Positions 1 through 7,076 of a DNA stretch of 10,525 nucleotides are shown here, piece after piece. A program made the translations under genes and the position numbers. The notes below the pieces were generated by a model that had not been told where the DNA came from, did no database searches, and saw only the letters and a list, made by a program, of their open reading frames with translations. Location: NCBI GenBank assembly GCA_023402175.1, contig JAEXCN010000412.1, positions 1-10,525 on the forward strand. Direction: 5' to 3'. Every line of letters begins with the position of its first letter. The stretch's first letter is position 1. The stretch comes from Pseudomonadota bacterium (GTDB lineage Bacteria > Myxococcota_A > Polyangia > Polyangiales > Polyangiaceae).

Positions 1-29
1 GCTCCGGTCCCGACAGCGGGAGGCCCCGC

Positions 30-2099
30 ATGCCGAAGCTCACGATCCTGTCGATTGCGTATCCGTTTGCTCCGGTCAGCGAAGACAGTGTGGGCGGCGC
101 AGAGCAGATCCTCGCGGCAGTCGACGCGGCGATCGTCGCCGCCGGACACCGCTCCGTCGTCATCGCCGCGGAGGGCTCGCGGACGTCGGGCGAGCTCGTT
201 CCGATCCGCCTCGAGCGCGGCACGCTCGACGGCGCCGCCATCGGCCGCGCCCATGCGGAGATCATGCAACGAGCTGCGCGCGTCCTCGAACGCGAGAGCG
301 TCGACGTCGTCCACATGCACGGGATCGACTTCGATCGCTACCTGCCGCCGCCCGGACCGCCGGCCCTCGCGACTCTCCATCTCCCTCCGAGCTGGTATGC
401 GCGCGAAGCGCTCCGCCCCGCCCGTCCGAACACGCATCTCTGCTGCGTGTCCGACGCGCAGCATGCGGCGCTCCCCGTGTGGGCTGCGCCTGCAGAGGTC
501 ATCCCGAACGGCGTCCGGGTCGACGGATTCCGTGTGCGTGCTCGAAACGCTGGCTTCTGCCTCCTGCTCGCACGGATCTGTCCCGAGAAAGGCGTCCACG
601 AAGCGCTCGACGCGGCCACCGCGGTGGGTGCTCCGCTGGTGATCGCCGGTGACATCGGACCGTGGGAGGCACACCGGCACTACTTCGAGGACGTCGTCCA
701 GCGGCGCCTCGCTCCGCCTCATCGATGGATCGGCCCTGTCGGGTTCGCGCGCAAGCGGCGCCTGCTCGCGGCTGCACGCGCGCTGCTCGTCCCGAGCCGT
801 GCGCCGGAGACGAGCTCGCTCGTCAGCATGGAGGCGCTCGCGAGCGGCACTCCGGTGATCGCGTATGCGACGGGCGCGCTGCCTCGCATCGTCGAGCACG
901 GCGTGACTGGTTTCGTCGTCCGCGACGCATCCGAGATGGCGCAGGCGATCCGCGATGTCGATCGGATCTCGCCCGAGGCGTGCAGGCGCGCCGCGACCGA
1001 GCGGTTCTCGTCGAGGACGATGACCGACCGCTATCTCGCAACGTACGAGCGCCTGGCTCGACGCGCTTCCCCGACGACGTCCTCGTCCGGAACCGGCGAG
1101 GCGCTCGCCATCGCGCGCGTGCGCGGCACCGACGAGCTCCGTGCGATCTCCGCCGAGTGGTCTGCGCTGTGGCGACAGTGCCCGACGGCAACGCCGTTCC
1201 AGTCTCCGGAGTGGCTGCTCGCGTACGTGCACGCGTTCTGCGCGCCCGACTTCGCCGAGCCGTGGGCGATCACGGTGCGAAAGCAGGGCGCGCTCGTGGG
1301 TCTCGGACCGCTCTGCACGCGGCGTCGTGATGGCGACACGACGACGACGCTCCTCGGCGACGGTGTCAGCGATTACCTCGATGTCGTCGTCGCTCCGGCG
1401 GAGGCGCGCGCCGCGACCTCGGCGATCTACGAGGAGCTCCGCAACACCGGTGCGTCGAGTGGCCACGTGATCCTCGACGAGCTCCGCGAGTGCTCGCCGC
1501 TCGTCGCGTGCGCGCCGCGGAGCGAGCTCGAGAGGTTCGATCGCGGACCGTGTCCCGTGCTCCGCCTGACAGACGGCGTCGATCCCCTCCCGCCGGTCAT
1601 GCGCGAGAAGATCCGCTACTACGAGCGCCGCGCCGAGCGTGCTGGAGGGATGGCGATCGAAGAGCCCACGGGCTCGAGCCTCGAGCGCTGGCTCGAGACG
1701 CTCTTCGTGCTCCATGCCGCTCGCTGGGCATCGCGCGGTGAAAAAGGAGTGCTCGCGAGCCCCGAGGTACAGCGCTTCCAGCGCGAAGCGGTCACGACGC
1801 TCGCCGCGTCCGGCATCGCTCGGATCTACGGTCTCCGCGTCGGCGATCGTCCAGCCGCGGCGATGCTCGTCCTCCGCGATGCGTGGGCCGCGTATTACTA
1901 CATCGGCGGGTTCGATCCGGAGCTCGCGGCCTTCAGTCCCGGCACGGTGCTGATCGCACACGCGATCGATCGCTCACACGCGGACGGGCTCTGCGAGTTC
2001 GATTTCCTCCGCGGGCGCGAGGAGTACAAATACCGGTTCGGCGCACGCGACCGCTTCAATCGTGGGCTGCGCCTGAAGAGCAGCCGGGCCGCTGCATGA
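30..2099 (+). CDS. Fusion protein: glycosyltransferase family 4 domain plus GNAT/FemAB-like acyltransferase domain
   Basis: Seen: 689 codons, ATG preceded by GGGAGG (18-23) six bases upstream; the frame is open to the window edge, but this ribosome site and the family-like N-terminus favour this start. Residues 1 to about 345 have a GT-B glycosyltransferase layout: an N-terminal VGGAEQ motif (21-26), HMHG (95-98), IPNGV (158-162) between the two Rossmann domains, and the E-x7-E nucleotide-sugar motif (E260, E268) followed by ALASGTPVIA. A Ser/Thr-rich linker near 346-355 leads to about 330 residues resembling the BioF2-like/CelD acetyltransferase domain (PF13480 type), with the late signature FDFLRGREEYKYRFG starting at residue 657. 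Known: GT4 enzymes move sugars from nucleotide donors; PF13480 proteins acylate amines, often in polysaccharide loci. Inferred: a cytoplasmic bifunctional enzyme that glycosylates and acylates one product. The substrate cannot be read from sequence. Its last 44 bases overlap the convergent deacetylase gene. Confidence 0.88.
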   Translation: MPKLTILSIAYPFAPVSEDSVGGAEQILAAVDAAIVAAGHRSVVIAAEGSRTSGELVPIRLERGTLDGAAIGRAHAEIMQRAARVLERESVDVVHMHGIDFDRYLPPPGPPALATLHLPPSWYAREALRPARPNTHLCCVSDAQHAALPVWAAPAEVIPNGVRVDGFRVRARNAGFCLLLARICPEKGVHEALDAATAVGAPLVIAGDIGPWEAHRHYFEDVVQRRLAPPHRWIGPVGFARKRRLLAAARALLVPSRAPETSSLVSMEALASGTPVIAYATGALPRIVEHGVTGFVVRDASEMAQAIRDVDRISPEACRRAATERFSSRTMTDRYLATYERLARRASPTTSSSGTGEALAIARVRGTDELRAISAEWSALWRQCPTATPFQSPEWLLAYVHAFCAPDFAEPWAITVRKQGALVGLGPLCTRRRDGDTTTTLLGDGVSDYLDVVVAPAEARAATSAIYEELRNTGASSGHVILDELRECSPLVACAPRSELERFDRGPCPVLRLTDGVDPLPPVMREKIRYYERRAERAGGMAIEEPTGSSLERWLETLFVLHAARWASRGEKGVLASPEVQRFQREAVTTLAASGIARIYGLRVGDRPAAAMLVLRDAWAAYYYIGGFDPELAAFSPGTVLIAHAIDRSHADGLCEFDFLRGREEYKYRFGARDRFNRGLRLKSSRAAA

Positions 2100-2982
2100 G
2101 CGCCGTTGCGGTCAGCCCGAGCTGCCGGAGCGCATCGCTTGCGAGCTCACGCCAGTCGTCGCCCGTCCATGCGAACGGCAACGTCTCGTAATGGAGGACG
2201 CCCGCGTGCGGCGGACGCGTGAAGTCGTAGTACGGAGCGCATCGGAGCGGCTCCGCGAGCGTATCGAACGCCGCGAGGACGTCGCGCTGGCTCGTGAACG
2301 CGTCGAGCATCGCTCGCTTTCGCGCGCGCGCGACGTCGTCGAGGCGGCCGTCGCGGACGCGCTCGCATCGGACGTCCATGCTAGGCAGAAACGCACCGTT
2401 GACGAGCGCTCCGTCGCGTCGATGGTACGACGACATCTCGACGATCCGCGGCGGGTCGCCCATCGTGCGCGACGTGAGCGCGACCGCCGCGTGCACCGCG
2501 AACGCAACGGCGTCGTGGTCGGGATGCCCGCCCTCGTATGGATGCGTCACGACGACGTCCACGGACGCTGCTGCAAGCCGCGCGGCGAGCGTCCGCGCGA
2601 GCGGCGCCATCACGCGTGCCGCCTCCTGATCTGCAACGGCGAGCGACGGCGCGAGCATCACCCCCGCCCCCTTCTCGAGCCTGCCGGCGCGGATCGCGGC
2701 GCGGACCTCTTCGCGTCGGACGCGAGCGGCCTCTTCGATCGACAAGTCTCGCAGCGCCGGACGGAGCGCAACGTCGCGTGGAGCGCCATCGGTGACGTGG
2801 AGGACCTCCACCCGCCATCCCGACGCGACCAGATACGCGAGCGTCGCGCCGGCACCGATGGTTTCGTCATCGGGATGAGCGGCCACGAGGACCATGCTCC
2901 CCGCTTCGCGGCGCTCGATGCGATCGATCGCACACCCGGCTCTTGCGACGAGCCTCGCGTCCTTACTTCCCTCGCGCCTCAT
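2056..2982 (-). CDS. PIG-L/LmbE family zinc-dependent deacetylase
   Basis: Seen: from ATG at 2982, 308 aa. The core begins with AAHPDDETIGAG (H36, D38, D39), then VLHVTDGAPRD, and later THPYEGGHPDHD (H153, H156). Known: in PIG-L/MshB-type enzymes the His and second Asp of AHPDD and the last His of HPDH bind zinc, and the first Asp acts as base. They remove N-acetyl groups from GlcNAc-type sugars. All these residues are present, so the protein is probably active. The C-terminal stretch around YDFTRPPHAGVLHYE also fits this subfamily. Start choice: no good ribosome site precedes any candidate. TTG at 3036 would add 18 residues and ATG at 2895 would leave only five residues before AHPDDE; 2982 is a compromise. 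The gene lies downstream of the kinase on the same strand and overlaps the GT4-acyltransferase gene tail to tail. Inferred: it deacetylates the sugar that the neighbouring enzyme transfers or modifies. Confidence 0.88.
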   Translation of the reverse strand: MRREGSKDARLVARAGCAIDRIERREAGSMVLVAAHPDDETIGAGATLAYLVASGWRVEVLHVTDGAPRDVALRPALRDLSIEEAARVRREEVRAAIRAGRLEKGAGVMLAPSLAVADQEAARVMAPLARTLAARLAAASVDVVVTHPYEGGHPDHDAVAFAVHAAVALTSRTMGDPPRIVEMSSYHRRDGALVNGAFLPSMDVRCERVRDGRLDDVARARKRAMLDAFTSQRDVLAAFDTLAEPLRCAPYYDFTRPPHAGVLHYETLPFAWTGDDWRELASDALRQLGLTATALMQRPGCSSGAAHD

Positions 2983-3129
2983 GGCGCACGCGTCGCTGCA
3001 AGATCCGGAGCATCCTCGCGTGCCGATCGGCGGCAAACGCCCACGTCGGTCGGTAGCCCCGAGGCGACCTCGCGCGCGAAGCGTCTCCTGCGGACCGCAT
3101 GCTCGACGCCCTCGGCCTCGCCCGAGGTC

Positions 3130-4488
3130 TCAGAGCTGGCCGCGTTTCGGTGCGCTCGAGATGGTGCGGGGAGGAGCGGTCGTCTCCGCGGTCTTCGCGC
3201 GCGGGCGGCCAGCGAGCTTGTGCGCGCGATCGGACGGGGTTCGTGGAGACGGAACCGACTTCGTCCCCGGAGTGACGCCGCTCGATGGCGGCGTGAGAGC
3301 CTTCGTGTCGTCCGAGCTCGGCGCGGGCGCGGGCGTGGCGGGCAGCTCTTCGGGCATCGCGAGCGCCTCTTCGGGTATCGCGAGCGGCTCCTCGGCTGCG
3401 GCGAGTCCATCGACGACCGAGGGCGGAGTGCCGGACGAGCGGAGGCCTCGTCCGACCGCGACCGCGAGGGCCAGCGCTCCGACGCACGCGGCCGCGCTCA
3501 TCACGAGCCGCTGCGCACGTTTCGGCGACGCTGGGCGAGCCACTTCGGGTGCGGGCTTGGCCGCGCCGAGATCGGGCACGGGCGAGATGCCCGCCGCGCG
3601 TCGGGTGACGCCGACGCCGCGCCGCTCGATGCGGTTCGGCTTCACCCTGCGAAGCGCACGGAGCATCTCCGCGGCCGACGAGAACCGGGCGGACGGAGCG
3701 AGCGCGAGCGCGCGCTGCACGAGCGCAACGAGCTCGGGCTGGATCCCGGGTACGCGCGCGGCGAGCGAGCGCGCAGGAACATGGCAGATGGCGTGGACGC
3801 GCCCGGCGAGCGCGTCGATGTCAGCCGTGGGCACGCCACCGCTCACCATCTCGTAGAGCACGACCCCGAGCGACCACACATCCGATCGATGATCGACGGC
3901 CCGCGGCGACGTGAGCTGCTCCGGGGACATGTACGAAGGCGATCCGACGACGTCGCCCGTCTTCGTGACGCGGCCGCTCTCCGTCTCGTCGAGGAGCTTC
4001 GCGACGCCGAAGTCGAGGATCTTCACGAGCGGGCGACCGTCGTCCGTCCTCGTGAGAAAGAGGTTTGCGGGCTTCAGATCGCGATGGATGATGTCGGCGC
4101 CGTGCGCCTTCACGAGGCCGAGGCACACCTGCGTCGCGATCGCGATCGCCTCCTCCGCGGGGAGCGGTCGACGGCGAGCGAGCAGACTGCGAAGGTCCTC
4201 GCCCTCGAGGTGCTCCATCACGATGAACGGCATCCCGCTCGTGTCGTCTTCGCCCGCGTCGAGCACCTGCACGACGTGGAGCGAGTCGATCGCGGCCGCT
4301 GCTCTCGCCTCGCGCTCGAAGCGGCGGAGCGAGACGGGTCCTGCCGCCAGCGCCCGCTCGTTCATCAACTTCAGCGCGACGCGGCGACCGGTCTTCGCGT
4401 CGATCGCGTCGTACACGGCACCCATGCCGCCGTGCGCGATGAGCTGCACGACGTGGTACTTGCCGCCGATGACGAGCCCAGCCTGCAC
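3130..4488 (-). CDS. Membrane-anchored Hanks-type serine/threonine protein kinase
   Basis: Seen: 452 aa from GTG at 4488. Kinase domain about 11-282: Gly-rich loop AHGGMGAVY (18-26), VALK lysine K40, alpha-C glutamate E60, HRDLKPAN (catalytic D137, N142), DFG at 159-161, SPE at 188-190 in place of APE, and DHRSDVWSLG (199-208). All catalytic residues are present. A basic Pro/Ala linker is followed by one hydrophobic segment (about 328-346), then about 105 residues rich in Pro, Ala, Glu and Ser with three seven-residue repeats. No PASTA or other known sensor fold is visible. Start choice: an in-frame ATG at 4599 would add 37 codons, but only about 60% of those end in G/C, against nearly all of the codons after 4488, and the N-terminus from 4488 matches the usual kinase opening. 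No clear ribosome site precedes either. Inferred role: signalling, with the tail outside the membrane or in the wall. Substrate unknown. Confidence 0.92.
   Translation of the reverse strand: MQAGLVIGGKYHVVQLIAHGGMGAVYDAIDAKTGRRVALKLMNERALAAGPVSLRRFEREARAAAAIDSLHVVQVLDAGEDDTSGMPFIVMEHLEGEDLRSLLARRRPLPAEEAIAIATQVCLGLVKAHGADIIHRDLKPANLFLTRTDDGRPLVKILDFGVAKLLDETESGRVTKTGDVVGSPSYMSPEQLTSPRAVDHRSDVWSLGVVLYEMVSGGVPTADIDALAGRVHAICHVPARSLAARVPGIQPELVALVQRALALAPSARFSSAAEMLRALRRVKPNRIERRGVGVTRRAAGISPVPDLGAAKPAPEVARPASPKRAQRLVMSAAACVGALALAVAVGRGLRSSGTPPSVVDGLAAAEEPLAIPEEALAMPEELPATPAPAPSSDDTKALTPPSSGVTPGTKSVPSPRTPSDRAHKLAGRPRAKTAETTAPPRTISSAPKRGQL
3346..3408 (-). repeat. Three 21-bp tandem repeats inside the kinase tail
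   Basis: Units at 3346-3366, 3367-3387 and 3388-3408. The first two differ at 2 of 21 positions; the third matches the second at about 13. On the coding strand they encode LAAAEEP, LAIPEEA and LAMPEEL. The unit length is a multiple of three, so copy-number change would lengthen or shorten the extracytoplasmic tail without a frameshift. Confidence 0.75.
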
Positions 4489-4576
4489 GAGGTCACGATA
4501 GCTCGACGCGCACGAGCGGCTACCGCTTCGCACCGCTCGAAGGCGCGAAACATCCCGTGCGACGGCGACGATCCGC

Positions 4577-4897
4577 TCACGTTGTTCGATTACCGGCATG
4601 CCTCTCGGCGAACGCCTCTTCGCGCCTCGATTGCGGTCTTCCGTCCTCGAGCGAGAGAGCCAGCTCCGTGCCGTCCTCATCGCGAAATCGCGAGGAGCGC
4701 CCGGACGGGAGGCTCTACTGCACGAACTGAGCGAACGCTTCGCTTCGTACGCTGCCGAAATCGAGCGCGGCCGTCGTGAACACGCTCCGCACGACGGGGA
4801 GCTACTTCGACGCCGACCCGAAAGCGCACGGGCTATCAGGAGCTGCCGCGAGAGCGCATCCCGCCCGCCCATGATCGGAGCCGTTGATCGCCGGCAC
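4577..4897 (-). pseudogene. Possible decayed reading frame of unknown product
   Basis: Seen: read on the minus strand from GTG at 4897, one frame gives plausible protein text (for example SVFTTAALDFGSVRSEAFAQ and DEDGTELALSLEDG) but is broken by TAG at 4802-4804 and 4715-4717 before a final TGA at 4577-4579. By hand count about 83% of codons in the middle part end in G/C, against about 65% in the kinase-frame reading of the same bases. That is a modest sign of former coding. The same columns also favour a plus-strand reading, so the strand is not certain. No family recognised. It may instead be ordinary intergenic DNA. Confidence 0.25.
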
Positions 4898-4910
4898 CGC
4901 GCGGTGTAAG
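4884..4910 (+). promoter_or_regulatory. Candidate promoter for tRNA-Arg
   Basis: TTGATC (4884-4889) and TGTAAG (4905-4910) each match four of six bases of the sigma-70 consensus and are 15 bases apart, slightly short. The start would fall near 4917, about 12 bases before the mature tRNA. A perfect 12-base palindrome, CACCGCGCGGTG (4895-4906), fills most of the spacer. The match could be chance. Confidence 0.35.
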
Positions 4911-4928
4911 GCTGGGGAGCTTTCTTTT

Positions 4929-5005
<77 letters not shown>

Positions 5006-5018
5006 CCTTCACGATGTC

Positions 5019-5042
5019 CGCGGACGCTCGCCGGAGTCCGCG
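5019..5042 (+). repeat. Inverted repeat after the tRNA, possible weak terminator
   Basis: CGCGGAC (5019-5025) and GTCCGCG (5036-5042) form a perfect 7-bp stem with a 10-base loop, 13 bases after the tRNA CCA and 72 bases beyond the stop of the convergent oxidoreductase gene. No T-run follows on either strand, so intrinsic termination is uncertain. It may act as an RNA 3' end structure or be chance. Confidence 0.3.
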
Positions 5043-5114
5043 AGACGGCGGGAAAGCCGCGTCCGTGCGATTGAGAGTCCTTGCGGGGACGCCCTCGACG
5101 ATCGCGCCGCCGCT

Positions 5115-6539
5115 TCAGATGTGCTCCGCGGGCCGCCTCGGGCCGACGTCGACATTGATCTGCCGCGCCGCCACGGCTGCTGCGCGTCCGAGGATCCCCG
5201 TGTAGGTGGGAAACGAGAGCGGAAGGCGCGCGAGGTCGTCCACGCGGAGGCCCGCGGCAACGGCGATCGCGGCCGACTGGACGATGTCGACCGCGCGCTC
5301 GCCGACGACGTGGCAGCCAAGAAGCGTGCGGGTCGCGCGATCGACGACGAGCTTGCAGAATCCCGACGTGCGGCCGTCGATGATGGTCCGCGTCGCCTCG
5401 TCGAAGGGAACGACCGCCAGAACGACGTCGTGTGTTTCGCGCGCCTTCGCCTCGGTAAGACCGACTTGCGCGTATTCGGGGTCGGTGAAGCTCCCGATCG
5501 GCGCCACTATCTCCGAGATCGTCTCCGTCGTCGGTCCCCGCACGGCGTTGGTGCCCGCCACGAACCCCTGCTGCAGCGCCTGCGGAACGAGCATCATGCG
5601 TCCGGTCACGTCTCCAGCGGCGAACACGTGGAACGCGGACGTCCGCAGGTGAGCGTCGACGCGCACGAATCCCCGAGCCGTCGTCTCCACGCCGGCCGTC
5701 GCGAGGCTCAGCCCCGCCGTGTTGGCCGTCCAGCCCACGGCGACGACCGCGAGCGATGCCGTCGCGCTGTCCCGCACACCGTCCTTGGAAAAGACCATTC
5801 GCACGCCGCCCGGCGCGCGCTCGAACGACTCGATCGTGCCAAAGCCCTCTCGGACCACCATGCCGGCAGCACGAAACGACGCCGCGACCGCGGCGGACAC
5901 GTCCTCGTCCTCCGACGGCACGATGCGGGGCGCCGCCTGGAAGAGCTGCACGCGCGTCCCGAACGCGTTGAAGATCGACGCCACTTGCACGCCGGTCGCC
6001 CCGCCGCCCACGACGAGCATGCTCGGCGGAACGGAGGTGAGGCTCCACGCGTCGCTATGCGTGACGGTGAGGTCGAACCCGGGGACGTCGAGCTTGCGAC
6101 TCGCACCGCCCGTGCTGAGGACGAAGCGGTCGCCCCGAAGGCGAAGGCCGCGCGCGGTCTCGATCGTGTGCGCGTCCACGAACCGCGCAGCGCCCGCGCG
6201 CTCCTTGACGACGACTCGCGCCATCGCGAGCTGCTCCTCGAACGCCGCGTGCGTGCGAACGTCGGCCGTCACCTCGCGCACGCGCTCGAGCAGGCGCTCG
6301 TAGTCGAGCCGGGGCTCCCCCGCGGCGATGCCGTACCGCCCGAGCTCACGCGCATCGCGGATCAACCGCGCCGCATGCGCGAGCGTCCGCACCGGGACCG
6401 GTCCGTCGTGAGCGGCCATGCCCCCGAGCTCGTCGCGTGTGACGAGGACCGTGCGCGCGCCGAGGTCACCGGCTCGCAGCGCCGCGAGAAGCCCGGCCGG
6501 TCCGGCCCCCACGACGACGACGTCCGCCTCTTCCACCAT
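5115..6539 (-). CDS. FAD/NAD(P)-dependent oxidoreductase of the disulfide-reductase fold, lacking redox cysteines
   Basis: Seen: 474 aa from ATG at 6539, directly before VVVVGAGPAG (7-16, FAD-binding). A second dinucleotide motif VVGGGATG (176-183) and the second FAD motif FAAGDV (306-311) follow, then a C-terminal dimerisation-type domain ending near residue 474. Length and order match the dihydrolipoamide dehydrogenase/glutathione reductase family. Odd: where that family has a CxxxxC redox pair after the first FAD motif, this protein reads LGGMAAHDGPVPVRTLAHAA (38-57) with no cysteine. The C-terminal His-Pro-x-x-x-Glu site reads FPTYTG (443-448), so both catalytic His and Glu are missing. 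Known: some relatives without a full cysteine pair, such as soluble transhydrogenase, move hydride without thiol chemistry. Inferred: a quinone-, transhydrogenase- or small-molecule-reducing flavoenzyme, not a lipoamide or mercuric reductase. Last gene of a possible minus-strand operon; the remnants at 6571-7010 lie just upstream. Confidence 0.88.
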   Translation of the reverse strand: MVEEADVVVVGAGPAGLLAALRAGDLGARTVLVTRDELGGMAAHDGPVPVRTLAHAARLIRDARELGRYGIAAGEPRLDYERLLERVREVTADVRTHAAFEEQLAMARVVVKERAGAARFVDAHTIETARGLRLRGDRFVLSTGGASRKLDVPGFDLTVTHSDAWSLTSVPPSMLVVGGGATGVQVASIFNAFGTRVQLFQAAPRIVPSEDEDVSAAVAASFRAAGMVVREGFGTIESFERAPGGVRMVFSKDGVRDSATASLAVVAVGWTANTAGLSLATAGVETTARGFVRVDAHLRTSAFHVFAAGDVTGRMMLVPQALQQGFVAGTNAVRGPTTETISEIVAPIGSFTDPEYAQVGLTEAKARETHDVVLAVVPFDEATRTIIDGRTSGFCKLVVDRATRTLLGCHVVGERAVDIVQSAAIAVAAGLRVDDLARLPLSFPTYTGILGRAAAVAARQINVDVGPRRPAEHI

Positions 6540-6570
6540 GGTCACTTTCGAAGCGCTTCGAGCTCGAGCA

Positions 6571-6768
6571 TCACGCGCCCGCGGCGATGTTCTTCCAGAA
6601 ACGTTCCAGGCTCTCGTTACGCCCGAACAACGTGCTGAACACGGTGGAGTCGACCACGAGCACGTCGCCGGCACGTTCGCCCTCCGGGGGCATCCAGACG
6701 AACGCGTTGAACTCCTTGTTTCCAGCGTTCGTGAACGGATGCGGCCGGGACGGCGCCCCCTCACGGCA
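6571..6768 (-). pseudogene. 3' remnant of an unidentified gene
   Basis: Seen: about 65 codons of convincing protein text in one frame, including HPFTNAGNKEFNAFVWMPPE and VLVVDSTVFSTLFGRNESLE, with strong third-position G/C, ending at TGA 6571-6573. No suitable start codon precedes the conserved-looking part: the frame runs upstream straight into TGA at 6769-6771. It is 31 bases before the oxidoreductase start. I do not recognise the family. Most simply it is the C-terminal end of a gene whose 5' part was deleted. It may instead be joined to the preceding remnant by a sequencing error or stop readthrough. Confidence 0.55.
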
Positions 6769-7010
6769 TCACTGCATCTCTTCGAGCATCTCGGAGAGCG
6801 CCGCCTTGATCTTCAATGCCTTCTTGACCTCGTCGCTCGAAACGTACGGGTACTCGGGTCGCGGATCGCGTCCGCCCTTCCCGGCTTGACGTGGGCGATG
6901 AGCGTGAACCCGTAGCACGCGGGCGTTTTGGGAAAGATGGGGCCGTACTTGCCCTTCTCGAGGTGCTCCATCGACTTCGGTATCGCGACCGCTTCGGGCT
7001 TGATGTCCAT
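6769..7010 (-). pseudogene. Frameshifted or internally deleted gene of unknown function
   Basis: Seen: ATG at 7010 with GGAGG (7016-7020) five bases upstream opens a frame whose first 50 codons look coding: MDIKPEAVAIPKSMEHLEKG at the start, then GFTLIAHVKPGRADAIR. After about base 6868 that frame turns to noise and stops near 6813. An adjacent frame then carries EYPYVSSDEVKKALKIKAAL and a helical, charged end, stopping at TGA 6769-6771. So one frame change or a non-triplet deletion lies near 6855-6870. The intact ribosome site says the gene was once expressed. The phrase around FTLIAHVKPGR recalls small ferredoxin-like or dimeric barrel proteins, but I cannot assign a family. A short frameshifted product may still be made. 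Confidence 0.6.
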
Positions 7011-7076
7011 CCACCCCTCCTCTCTTCTCTCCTCACTGCTCACGCAAACTCGAGGCCACGCGGGTCGTCCGACTAC

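Larger units (their letters stand above)
4489..4928. other. 440-base stretch without an intact recognised gene, between kinase start and tRNA
   Basis: It holds a possible decayed minus-strand frame (4577-4897), an upstream extension of the kinase frame judged non-coding, and a candidate tRNA promoter near its right end. A 103-codon plus-strand frame (4598-4909) exists, but its third positions show little bias and its protein resembles nothing known to me. No transposon ends were seen. Confidence 0.5.

Noticed and set aside
2963..3100. 45-codon minus-strand ORF between the kinase and deacetylase genes
   Set aside because: Its peptide looks plausible and it overlaps the chosen deacetylase start, but it has no ribosome site and no recognisable family. 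Too short to support.
2191..4779. Long plus-strand open frame of 862 codons
   Set aside because: Arg/Glu/Asp-rich antisense shadow of the deacetylase and kinase genes, both of which have full motif sets.
6769..6771. In-frame TGA read as selenocysteine joining the two remnants
   Set aside because: The upstream part also needs a frame change, no convincing SECIS hairpin follows the TGA, and the text before it looks like a natural C-terminus. Decay is simpler.
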